In this document: positions 1 through 6,660 of the stretch, piece after piece
Layout of the letters: every line of letters starts with the position of its first letter
How positions within the stretch are numbered: position 1 is the stretch's first letter
Assembly (NCBI GenBank): GCA_910587755.1
Contig: CAJUNZ010000106.1
Span: forward strand, 1 to 8,876
Length of the DNA: 8,876 bases
Direction of reading: 5' to 3'
Source of the DNA: an uncultured Acetatifactor sp.
Lineage (GTDB): Bacteria; Bacillota; Clostridia; Lachnospirales; Lachnospiraceae
Notes under the pieces: generated by a model
What the model was told of the DNA's origin: nothing
What the model saw: the letters and a program-made list of their open reading frames with translations, nothing else
Databases searched by the model: none
Program-made: the position numbers and the translations under genes

Positions 1-1
1 T

Positions 2-58
2 AAACAGGTGGCTATTTTTGAAAGTCAAGGTACGGATGATTACCTACTTACGTTATAG
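2..58 (+). CDS. C-terminal end of an upstream gene, possibly a sensor histidine kinase (partial)
   Basis: The frame beginning at base 2 is open from the window edge and stops at TAG 56-58, 12 bases before a strong terminator. Only 18 residues are visible, ending ...ESQGTDDYLLTL. This resembles the last beta strand of a histidine kinase ATPase domain, which typically reads S-x-G-x-GT-x-F-x-LTL. The following promoter carries OmpR-type repeats and an FtsX-type exporter operon, and such operons usually sit beside their own two-component system. The kinase identity is therefore inference from a short tail plus context. The other two plus-strand frames are less convincing because they stop early or run into the terminator. 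Confidence 0.4.
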   Translation, partial: KQVAIFESQGTDDYLLTL

Positions 59-70
59 AGACAAAATATT

Positions 71-108
71 AAGGCGGCTTCGCTTGCAAAGGCGGAGCCG
101 CCTTTTTT
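71..108 (+). terminator. Rho-independent terminator of the upstream gene
   Basis: An 11-bp GC-rich stem pairs 73-83 (GGCGGCTTCGC) with 92-102 (GCGGAGCCGCC), with a single G-T wobble and an 8-base loop. A run of six T follows at 103-108, and AA at 71-72 can extend the stem. It separates the upstream gene from the ABC operon, so the operon needs its own promoter. Confidence 0.93.
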
Positions 109-121
109 AAAGGTACAAAAC

Positions 122-151
122 TGTACCTTTGTTGTACCTTCCCTGTGACAT
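122..151 (+). promoter_or_regulatory. Three 11-bp-spaced direct repeats, probable OmpR-family response regulator site
   Basis: TGTACCTT occurs at 122-129 and 133-140, and a degenerate copy TGTGACAT at 144-151, all in exact 11-bp register. Direct repeats one helical turn apart just upstream of a -10 are typical binding sites of OmpR/PhoB/VanR-type response regulators. The first repeat is also one arm of an inverted repeat, AAAGGTAC (109-116) with GTACCTTT (123-130). No good -35 lies at the normal distance, which fits activator-dependent transcription. The regulator itself is outside the window. Confidence 0.6.
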
Positions 152-156
152 TGAAC

Positions 157-165
157 TGGTAAAAT
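157..165 (+). promoter_or_regulatory. Extended -10 element of the ABC operon promoter
   Basis: TGG-TAAAAT at 157-165 matches an extended -10 (TGn plus a TATAAT-like hexamer). The nearest -35-like hexamer, TTGTAC at 132-137, is 22 bases away and lies inside the direct repeats, so the regulator probably substitutes for -35 recognition. A second TAAAAT overlaps at 165-170. Confidence 0.5.
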
Positions 166-199
166 AAAATCAGAAAAGGGAAACGGATTCCCGGTTACA

Positions 200-216
200 A
201 GGAGGAGATGCTCATG
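200..216 (+). promoter_or_regulatory. Ribosome binding site and original start codon of the ABC ATPase gene
   Basis: AGGAGG at 200-205 lies 8 bases before ATG 214-216. The codons that follow read MEVILKATGL, a typical opening of this ATPase family. This is clearly the ancestral start, although the frame it opens is lost after codon 11 and ends at TGA 364-366 after 50 residues. An in-frame ATG at 208 is too close to the SD. Confidence 0.85.
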
Positions 217-243
217 GAAGTAATTTTGAAGGCTACCGGTCTT

Positions 244-248
244 AAAAA
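244..248 (+). other. Frameshift site in the ABC ATPase gene (one A missing from an A run)
   Basis: From ATG 214 the reading is M-E-V-I-L-K-A-T-G-L-K and then leaves the family pattern. If the A5 run at 244-248 had one more A, the reading would continue K-Y-Y-G-K-G-E-A-L-V-K-A-L-D-G directly into the intact ATPase frame. That is the normal N-terminus with its A-loop tyrosine. The downstream frame has a TAA at 243-245, so it cannot start further upstream. The cause could be a real mutation, a homopolymer sequencing error, or slippage; an A5 run is short for efficient slippage. Confidence 0.85.
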
Positions 249-269
249 TATTACGGTAAGGGTGAAGCT

Positions 270-884
270 TTGGTCAAGGCACTGGATGGTATGGATCTGG
301 AGATCGAGCGTGGTAAGTTTACTGCGATCATTGGCACTTCCGGATCTGGAAAATCTACGCTGCTGAATATGCTGGGTGGACTGGATACCCCCAGCGAGGG
401 CAGTATACAAATTGGAAATACTGAACTGGCAAAGCTGAATAGCGAACAGGCTACCATCTTCCGGCGCAGTCATATCGGTTTCATTTTTCAAAATTATAAT
501 CTGGTGCCGGTGCTCAGTGTTTGGGAAAATATTGTTTTCCCCATCTCTCTGGATGGCCGCAAGGCTGATGAAAAGTATATCATGGAGATTGTTCGTCTGC
601 TTGGTTTGGAGAAGAAGCTGGATAGTCTGCCGAACAATCTTTCCGGTGGGCAGCAGCAGAGAGTGGCGATTGCCCGTGCGCTGGCCTCTAAGCCTGCTAT
701 TATCCTGGCTGATGAGCCCACCGGCAATCTGGACTCAAAAACCAGTGACGATGTGATTGGTTTGCTGAAGATGACCAGCAAAGAATTTAATCAGACAATC
801 GTGATGATTACCCATAACCCGGAAATTGCACAGATGGCGGATCGTATTGTCCGAATTGAGGATGGCCGCATCGTGTCTCAATAG
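270..884 (+). CDS. ABC transporter ATP-binding protein (MacB/LolD-type), 5' end frameshifted
   Basis: This is the cytoplasmic ATPase that powers the FtsX-type permease encoded next. The frame given is the open downstream part, 204 residues from TTG 270. The gene originally began at ATG 214 and would encode about 223 residues. In that repaired numbering the motifs are Walker A GTSGSGKST (41-49), Q-loop FIFQNYNL, signature LSGGQQQR (from 143), Walker B IILADEPTGNLD (D167, E168) and the H-loop histidine (H201). Length and motifs fit the MacB/LolD/BceA-type ATPases paired with FtsX permeases. As it stands, the first beta strand and the A-loop (KYYGKG) are out of frame. Initiation at TTG 270 or ATG 291 would have no good SD and would give a shortened protein, so function is uncertain unless the missing A is a sequencing error. 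The stop lies only 10 bases before the permease start. Confidence 0.9.
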   Translation: MVKALDGMDLEIERGKFTAIIGTSGSGKSTLLNMLGGLDTPSEGSIQIGNTELAKLNSEQATIFRRSHIGFIFQNYNLVPVLSVWENIVFPISLDGRKADEKYIMEIVRLLGLEKKLDSLPNNLSGGQQQRVAIARALASKPAIILADEPTGNLDSKTSDDVIGLLKMTSKEFNQTIVMITHNPEIAQMADRIVRIEDGRIVSQ

Positions 885-894
885 GGAGGGATGC

Positions 895-3456
895 ATGATG
901 AAAACAGTATTCAAACCAATTCAAACGCTGAATCAGCGTACTTTTAAGAAAAATAAAGGCCGGAACCTGGTGGCGATCATCGCCATCTTAATGACTGCCA
1001 TCATGTTCACCACCCTCTTTACCCTGGCACAGAGTATGAGCAAAAACATGGTGGAAATGACATTCCGACAGACTGGTTATGATGGTCAGGCATCCTTTAA
1101 GACCATCACCGCAGAGCAGTTTTCGTTGATCGCTGCTCACCCTGATGTTGCAGAAGCCGGAGAAAGTCTGGTTCTCGGCCTTGCACAAAACAGAAAGCTG
1201 GGTGGCAAACAAGTTGAAATCCGTTGGAGCAGTGACATCAATGCCAAGCATTCCTTTGCTATGCCTACCACCGGAACAATGCCAACGGCAGCGGATGAGA
1301 TCGCTCTGGACACACTGATCCTTGATCGCCTGGGTATTCCCCATCAGCTGGGGGAGACTGTAACGCTGGAATGGCGCAAGGATCTTGCAGAGGATGAAGT
1401 GACCACCTCCACCTTTACCCTCTGTGGTTTCTGGGAGGGCAACGAATCTGTCTATGCCAGCATGGCTTGGGTAAGCAGGGAATTTGCGGATGAGATGATC
1501 GGCGACTATGTTGCTGACGGAAAGACAAGTGTTTTAGGTCTGCATACCGCACAAGTGATCCTGCATAGTGACCGCAATATTGAGGCCACCATGGAGAATA
1601 TTTTGGCAGACACCGGACTGACGGACTTGAAATTTGGCGTGAATCTGGCATATTCGCCAGAGATGAATGCTACCGCAGCGCAGGAAAGCATTCCCATGTA
1701 TTTGGGTATGGTGCTGGTGTTCCTTGCCGGCTATCTGATTATTTATAATATCTTTCAGATCAGCGTTACTGCCGACATCCAGTTCTATGGAAAGTTGAAA
1801 ACACTGGGAACTACCACAAAGCAGATCAAGAAACTCATTTATGGTCAGGCAAACCGTCTGTGCGTGATCGGCATCCCGATGGGGCTTCTCTTGGGTTGGC
1901 TGTTGGGCATGGTGCTGGTTCCTGTGCTGATGGGACGGCTGGAGGGCAATGATGTGGTTTCCTCCAATCCTGTGATCTTCCTTGGATCTGCCCTTTTTGC
2001 ATGGTTGACGGTTACGATTTCCTGCCTGCGTCCGGCAAGGCTGGCTGGTAAGGTTTCTCCTATCGAAGCTCTGCGGATGAGTGATGCCGCCGCCACAGGC
2101 AGGAAGAAAAGCAAACGAACCCGGAATGGCGCTTCCATTACCGGTATGGCCTGGGCGAACCTGGGGCGGAACAAAAAAAGGACAGTGACAGTCATCTGCT
2201 CCCTGACCCTGGGGTTGGTTTTGCTCAGCTGTTTCTATGCCAAGAATGCTGCTTTTGATATGGAGAAATACCTGTCTGAGCTGACGATCAGTGACTTCCA
2301 GCTGGATGATAGCAGCAGTACAGACTATATTGGCGGATATGACCCTCATGGTTTCACCCTGAATGCGGAACTGGTGGCATCCGTGGAAGAAGTGGCTGGT
2401 ATGGAAGCTATTGGGCATCAATATTCTCATCAATTTGAACTGACACTGGATGATGAGACCGTGCAAAATATCGACGCCTTCTATACACAGGAAATGCTGG
2501 ACGATTGGGCAACTTACGATCCGGCCGGTCCTGCTCAGATAAAAAACGCCATGGAAACCCGTGAAGCCATCGGTGTACTGTATGGAATGGACGGTATCCC
2601 CCTGGATGCAATTACGCAGGAGAGGTATTTGCTCTCCGGCAGCTATGATGCAGAAAAATTTGCCGGCGGCGACTATGTGTTGGTTATCGGTCCTGCCATA
2701 GATTCCACAGACCCAGAGGGAAAGGCTGCATTGCCTGTTCCTACCGTTGGAAGCAGTATTGCCCTTGAAAATCGTACCTATACGGTAATGGCTATTGTAT
2801 ATCCGCTGCAAGCTGTGGATGAAGGAGCCAAAGAAGGCGGTGCGCAGAATCAGCACTGCATGAGCTTTATTATTCCTACTTCGGTATTCCGGCAGCAGTG
2901 GCCGGAGAATACGCTGCGGAGACTGTTCTTCAATGTGGACGATGAGCATATTCCCGCAGCACAAGAGATGCTCGATGCGTATACCAAGACCATTGACACC
3001 AGTCTGCCTGTGACATCCCGCAAAACCATGGCGGAGCAGTATGAGGCAGAAACACGGGCGTCGGCAGTTATGGGAAATACCATCAGCGTGATCATTGCTC
3101 TGGTGGGTGTGCTTAACTTTATCAATTCTATGGTCACGGCCATTGTTTCCCGTAAAAAAGAGTTTGCCATGATTCAGTCCGTGGGCATGACCAAGCGCCA
3201 GCTGCGGAAGATGCTCATTTGTGAGGGATTGGATTACGCAGCGATTACGCTGATGGTTTCTTATATTGTCAGCACTCTGGCCGTTGGGATCGGTGTACGT
3301 GCCATGACAGCTAATGAGTTCAGCACTTTCCATTTTACTCTGATGCCGCTGATGATTTGTACTCCTATCCTCTTGGCTTTTGCGGTGCTTATCCCGTTTC
3401 TCTGTTTCAAGAATTTAGAAAAGCAGAGCATTGTTGAGCGATTGAGAACAGAGTAA
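895..3456 (+). CDS. ABC transporter permease with two FtsX-like domains
   Basis: This integral membrane subunit partners the upstream ATPase. ATG 895 and ATG 898 are adjacent in-frame starts behind GGGAGG (884-889); 898 has the better 8-base spacing. The product is about 853 residues, normal for the fused double-FtsX class. Hydrophobic segments lie at about residues 26-46, 269-291, 323-346, 361-381, 431-451, 725-747, 782-801 and 816-838, giving two sets of four. Each set has one helix, a large extracytoplasmic domain of 220-270 residues, then three helices. The coupling regions are recognisable: KLKTLGTTTKQIKKL after helix 2 and AMIQSVGMTKRQLRK after helix 6, the FtsX signature that docks on the ATPase. 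LRPARLAGKVSPIEALR follows helix 4. Such exporters act in antimicrobial-peptide resistance, lipoprotein or peptide export, or signalling; the substrate cannot be read from the sequence. Confidence 0.94.
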   Translation: MMKTVFKPIQTLNQRTFKKNKGRNLVAIIAILMTAIMFTTLFTLAQSMSKNMVEMTFRQTGYDGQASFKTITAEQFSLIAAHPDVAEAGESLVLGLAQNRKLGGKQVEIRWSSDINAKHSFAMPTTGTMPTAADEIALDTLILDRLGIPHQLGETVTLEWRKDLAEDEVTTSTFTLCGFWEGNESVYASMAWVSREFADEMIGDYVADGKTSVLGLHTAQVILHSDRNIEATMENILADTGLTDLKFGVNLAYSPEMNATAAQESIPMYLGMVLVFLAGYLIIYNIFQISVTADIQFYGKLKTLGTTTKQIKKLIYGQANRLCVIGIPMGLLLGWLLGMVLVPVLMGRLEGNDVVSSNPVIFLGSALFAWLTVTISCLRPARLAGKVSPIEALRMSDAAATGRKKSKRTRNGASITGMAWANLGRNKKRTVTVICSLTLGLVLLSCFYAKNAAFDMEKYLSELTISDFQLDDSSSTDYIGGYDPHGFTLNAELVASVEEVAGMEAIGHQYSHQFELTLDDETVQNIDAFYTQEMLDDWATYDPAGPAQIKNAMETREAIGVLYGMDGIPLDAITQERYLLSGSYDAEKFAGGDYVLVIGPAIDSTDPEGKAALPVPTVGSSIALENRTYTVMAIVYPLQAVDEGAKEGGAQNQHCMSFIIPTSVFRQQWPENTLRRLFFNVDDEHIPAAQEMLDAYTKTIDTSLPVTSRKTMAEQYEAETRASAVMGNTISVIIALVGVLNFINSMVTAIVSRKKEFAMIQSVGMTKRQLRKMLICEGLDYAAITLMVSYIVSTLAVGIGVRAMTANEFSTFHFTLMPLMICTPILLAFAVLIPFLCFKNLEKQSIVERLRTE

Positions 3457-3499
3457 ATAGAATGGAAAAAGCCATCACATACCAATTTCGGAAAAAGGT

Positions 3500-3519
3500 A
3501 TTCCAGAAATATCTGGAAT
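3500..3519 (+). repeat. Small inverted repeat after the ABC operon, possible weak terminator
   Basis: ATTCCAGA (3500-3507) and TCTGGAAT (3512-3519) are perfect 8-base arms around AATA. Only a short T run (CATTTTAGG) follows, so it would be a weak intrinsic terminator at best. Its position, 44 bases after the permease stop and just before the next promoter, suits that role. A protein-binding operator is also possible. Confidence 0.4.
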
Positions 3520-3535
3520 CATTTTAGGAGCTGTC

Positions 3536-3564
3536 TTTACATTTTGCGCCGGATTGTATAGAAT
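3536..3564 (+). promoter_or_regulatory. Sigma-A promoter for the TPR-DUF4037-DUF4125 gene
   Basis: TTTACA (3536-3541) and TAGAAT (3559-3564) are separated by exactly 17 bases, close to consensus, and an AT-rich stretch follows. The start point would be near 3571, leaving a leader of about 60 bases before the TTG start. It shows that this gene is transcribed independently of the ABC operon. Confidence 0.65.
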
Positions 3565-3629
3565 ATTATATAAAGTGGGGGACGGTTATTGCGGCGGTCC
3601 GGTGCAGATGAAAGGGATGGGATGGGACA

Positions 3630-6176
3630 TTGGAAATTCATAAGATTTTGACGGAATTGGATGCGCTATTTGAGGAGAACAGGGGAAAGGAAGCGGAAGC
3701 TTTGATGCTGCGCTCGATAGAGCAGGCAGAGCAGGAGAAGGATGACGAGAGTTTGCTGCAGCTGCAGAATGAGCTTTTGGGGTACTATCGTGAGACCAGC
3801 CAGAAAGAGGCGGCTATGGAGATGGCGGCCCAGGCTGTGGCCCAGGCCAGGCGGATGGGATTGGAGGGGACAATTCCCTATGCCACAACCCTTTTGAACG
3901 TGGCAAATGCCTGCCGCGCCTGTGGCCGGCTGCAGGAATCCATGGAATATTACTGTCAGGTTCAGAAAGTATATGATGAAAAACTGGAATCTGACGATAT
4001 GTTTATAGCAGGGCTGAAAAATAATATGAGCCTGCTGCACCAGGAGATGGGGGACTATGCAGGGGCAAAGCAGCGGCTTCTGGAAGCTCTTGCCATTGTG
4101 GAAAAAAAGGAGGCGGCATACGAACTGGGAGTGACTTATGCCAACCTGGCAGGTACATGTATGCAGCTGGGGGAGGGGGAGGAGGCCCGGGAGTACGCCG
4201 CCAAGTCCATGAAAACCTTCCAGAGAGAGGGCATAGAGGACAGCCATTTTGCCGCGGCCCTGGCCACCATGGGGGCGTATTATTTTCATGAGAAAGATTT
4301 TGAGGAAGCGCTGCGGTATTATCATCTGGCCCTGGAGACAGTGGAGAAGTATCTGGGAAGAAACGAATACTACCGCAGGCTCCAGGAGAACATTTCGGCC
4401 TGTGAAAACGCCATGCTGTCAGCGGGCAGGGAGACAGGCCCTCAGTCTGGAGGGGGTTTTGCCAGATCCTGCCAGGCTAAGCCGGGGCTGGTTTTGTCAA
4501 GAGAATATTATGAAGCCTACGGGGCAGAGATGATAAGAGAGAAATTCCCTGCCTATGAGGGAAGGATTGCGGTGGGACTTGCCGGACGGGGGTCGGACTG
4601 TTTTGGATATGATGATGTTTTTTCCAGAGATCATGACTGGGGACCGGATTTCTGCATGTGGGTTACGGATGAGACTTACAGCGAGATCGGAGAAGCGCTG
4701 CAGCAGGCCTATGAACAGCTTCCGGAAGAGTTCCAGGGCTGCAGGCGGGCTCCCCATGTGAACGGCCGCAACAGACGGGGCGTGATCAGGATATCCGATT
4801 TCATGAAAAGCGTTGTGGGCACGGATGTATACGAAGAGATTGACTGGCAGAATGTAAACGATTTTGCGCTGGCTGCCGCAGTGAACGGGGAAGTGTTTCG
4901 GGATCAGGAGGGGATATTCACCGCTTTTCGGGAGAAGCTTAAGCGTGGATATCCGGAAAATGTGCTATACCTGAAACTGGCGGAAAGCGCTGCCAGATTT
5001 GCACAGACGGCACAGTATAATTATCCCCGTATGCTGCAGCGGGGCGACAGGCTCACGGCCCATATGATGGCATGGGACGGAATGAAGGAGGCTATGAAGC
5101 TGCAGCACTATCTTGAAGGGAAATATCCGCCCCATGACAAGTGGCTCTGGCGCAGTCTTCAGGAGTCGGAGGAGGGCAGTGGAGTGGCCATGATGCTTGC
5201 GGGAATTGCAGGCTGTCTGGCCCAGAATGCCAGGAACACCACTCTGACAGATTCCGATGCGTCCTGGCTTTGCTCAGGCGTGGATCAGAGAGGAAAAACT
5301 TCTGCAGACTGGGATGACACAGCGGATATGGATGGTGAAGAGGCAGCAGGCGAAGCCCTGGATGGCCGGGAGGGAACCGGCCGGGAGAAGGGAAGGGCGC
5401 GGAACCTGGCCGGGGGAGATGCTGCCGTGCGCCAGATTGACCAGCTGGGGGCGTATTTTGCCAGAAAGATGTACGCCAGGGGATTGATCAGCGATACGGA
5501 GAGTTTTCTGGAGGCTCACACGGAGGAGCTGGTGTACAAGGCCTCTCTGGCGGCGAAGGATGTTGATGGGTTGGCGGAAGAGATTGCCCGTCTGGAGTTT
5601 GAAGCATTTGACAAGGTAAAGAATGAAGGAGGCAGAGCCGGCTGCCAGGATGACTGGGGCACTTTTTCCATTATGCGCAAAAGCCAGTATCTGACCTGGG
5701 GCAGGGATATGCTCATGCAGTATCTGTATGATTTTCACAGGGAGTACCGCAGAGGGCACAATCTGATCGAGGAAAAATACGGGCGCATGATGGAGAGCAC
5801 TGCGCCGGAGAAATATGAGCAGATCAAAGGGAATTTTCCGGAGCTGTCCCAGGAGAAGAAGGATATTATTGAACAGATTGTGGGGCTGCAGGTGGGGTGG
5901 ATGGAAGAATTTTCCCGGAATTATCCTGCCCTGTCGCAGAATGCCAGGAGCATTCACACCTCTCAGGACACGCCCTCAGAAACATCTTACGAAACTTACC
6001 TGCGGGGGGAACTGGGAACATATTCCGACAAGATGCTTGAGCTTTACGGCAGATATGTGGTGGATCGCGCCAAAACAGGCCGGAACCTGGCTTACGAAAT
6101 TATGGAAAACAGCGTGAAACTGTACGGCTATAGCAGTGTGGAGGACGCGGAGGCCAAGGTGGCGGCACAGGCCTGA
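3630..6176 (+). CDS. TPR - DUF4037 (nucleotidyltransferase-like) - DUF4125 fusion protein
   Basis: This is a soluble protein of 848 residues with no signal peptide or membrane helix. Residues 1-270 are helical tetratricopeptide-like repeats; clear units start near 83, 125, 160 and 200, for example the one containing MGAYYFHEKDFEEALRYYH. Residues about 290-540 match DUF4037. They have a GSD motif (321-323) and a DHDWGP motif (334-339), the expected layout of the nucleotidyltransferase-fold metal site. Residues about 541-604 form a variable charged linker rich in G, E, D and R. Residues about 605-840 match DUF4125, with NEGGRAGCQDD (665-675) and later HNLIEEKYGRMM. The biochemical function is not known to me; nucleotidyl transfer to a small molecule, protein or RNA is inference from the fold. 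The start must be TTG 3630 or later, because TGA 3609-3611 closes the frame and the upstream ATGs are in other frames. A weak SD-like AAAGGGATGGG precedes it. Confidence 0.85.
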   Translation: MEIHKILTELDALFEENRGKEAEALMLRSIEQAEQEKDDESLLQLQNELLGYYRETSQKEAAMEMAAQAVAQARRMGLEGTIPYATTLLNVANACRACGRLQESMEYYCQVQKVYDEKLESDDMFIAGLKNNMSLLHQEMGDYAGAKQRLLEALAIVEKKEAAYELGVTYANLAGTCMQLGEGEEAREYAAKSMKTFQREGIEDSHFAAALATMGAYYFHEKDFEEALRYYHLALETVEKYLGRNEYYRRLQENISACENAMLSAGRETGPQSGGGFARSCQAKPGLVLSREYYEAYGAEMIREKFPAYEGRIAVGLAGRGSDCFGYDDVFSRDHDWGPDFCMWVTDETYSEIGEALQQAYEQLPEEFQGCRRAPHVNGRNRRGVIRISDFMKSVVGTDVYEEIDWQNVNDFALAAAVNGEVFRDQEGIFTAFREKLKRGYPENVLYLKLAESAARFAQTAQYNYPRMLQRGDRLTAHMMAWDGMKEAMKLQHYLEGKYPPHDKWLWRSLQESEEGSGVAMMLAGIAGCLAQNARNTTLTDSDASWLCSGVDQRGKTSADWDDTADMDGEEAAGEALDGREGTGREKGRARNLAGGDAAVRQIDQLGAYFARKMYARGLISDTESFLEAHTEELVYKASLAAKDVDGLAEEIARLEFEAFDKVKNEGGRAGCQDDWGTFSIMRKSQYLTWGRDMLMQYLYDFHREYRRGHNLIEEKYGRMMESTAPEKYEQIKGNFPELSQEKKDIIEQIVGLQVGWMEEFSRNYPALSQNARSIHTSQDTPSETSYETYLRGELGTYSDKMLELYGRYVVDRAKTGRNLAYEIMENSVKLYGYSSVEDAEAKVAAQA

Positions 6177-6347
6177 AAGTGTATGGGGCAGAAGCCCTGA
6201 ACCGGAAAACAGAACCAGAAAATCCAACAGAGAGGCGTGTCTTGGTTCTTTGACAGAAAGTGGCAGCGCCGGCGGTTTTGGGGAGGGATAATGCAGAGGA
6301 AAGCCGCACACACTATCCTGGAAAGAAACAGGGAAGGAGAGTGTGTG

Positions 6348-6620
6348 ATGGATTTGGGTGGAAACCACTATAACGGTATTCCCAGCGGTACGCCTTTTAC
6401 TGGCCTGCCCCTGGGATTTGGCATGGCCCTGGCAATGAACGAGCCTGCCCTGGCGGGATACGCGGGGCTGACCGAGTCTCAGAAGGAAGAACTGATCATG
6501 CGGTGCAGGGACGTGAAGACGAAAGAGGAGATGCAGAAAATTGTGGACTCCCTGGTGCCCCATACGGATATTCAGGAGGTGCGCGCGGAGGGAGTCCTGG
6601 GAGACACAAAAATCAGCTGA
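6348..6620 (+). CDS. Small conserved-looking protein of unknown function (90 aa)
   Basis: ATG 6348 is chosen because AAGGAG (6334-6339) lies 8 bases upstream. The frame is open further upstream (ATG 6291), but those residues look like translated non-coding DNA. The first 40 residues are rich in Gly, Pro and small hydrophobics (MDLGGNHYNGIPSG, then PLGFGMALAMNEPALAGYAG). The rest is a charged helical part, LTESQKEELIMRC followed by VKTKEEMQKIVDSLVP. The layout suggests a short helical domain with a flexible N-terminus; there is no signal peptide or true membrane helix. It lies 171 bases after the DUF4125 gene on the same strand. I see no terminator between them and no convincing promoter of its own, so co-transcription is possible. 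I do not recognise a function. Confidence 0.75.
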   Translation: MDLGGNHYNGIPSGTPFTGLPLGFGMALAMNEPALAGYAGLTESQKEELIMRCRDVKTKEEMQKIVDSLVPHTDIQEVRAEGVLGDTKIS

Positions 6621-6641
6621 TACAATAAAGTATATCCCGGT

Positions 6642-6660
6642 CTGGGTATTTTAATACCAG
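6642..6660. repeat. Imperfect hairpin between convergent genes
   Basis: CTGGGTATT and AATACCAG can pair around a very short loop, with one bulged G, over the SDR stop codon. Neither strand has a proper T run after it, so I would not call it a confident bidirectional terminator. It is the only structured element in the 30-base gap between the convergent genes. Confidence 0.25.

Noticed and set aside
244..250. Programmed -1 ribosomal frameshift at CTT AAA AAT
   Set aside because: The heptamer T-AAA-AAT does not fit the X-XXY-YYZ slippery rule at the P site, and I see no strong downstream stem. A mutation or sequencing error is simpler.
1534..3333. Minus-strand open frame of 599 codons
   Set aside because: It lies wholly antisense to the intact FtsX permease, is rich in His, Cys and Gln without any domain, and has no fitting SD. 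It is a shadow of the permease codon pattern.
3462..3527. 21-residue ORF starting MEKAITYQFRKK after the permease
   Set aside because: It has no SD, ends inside the inverted repeat, and is too short to support.
5274..5957. Minus-strand open frame of 227 codons over DUF4125
   Set aside because: It is antisense to a conserved domain, with no SD and no recognisable sequence.
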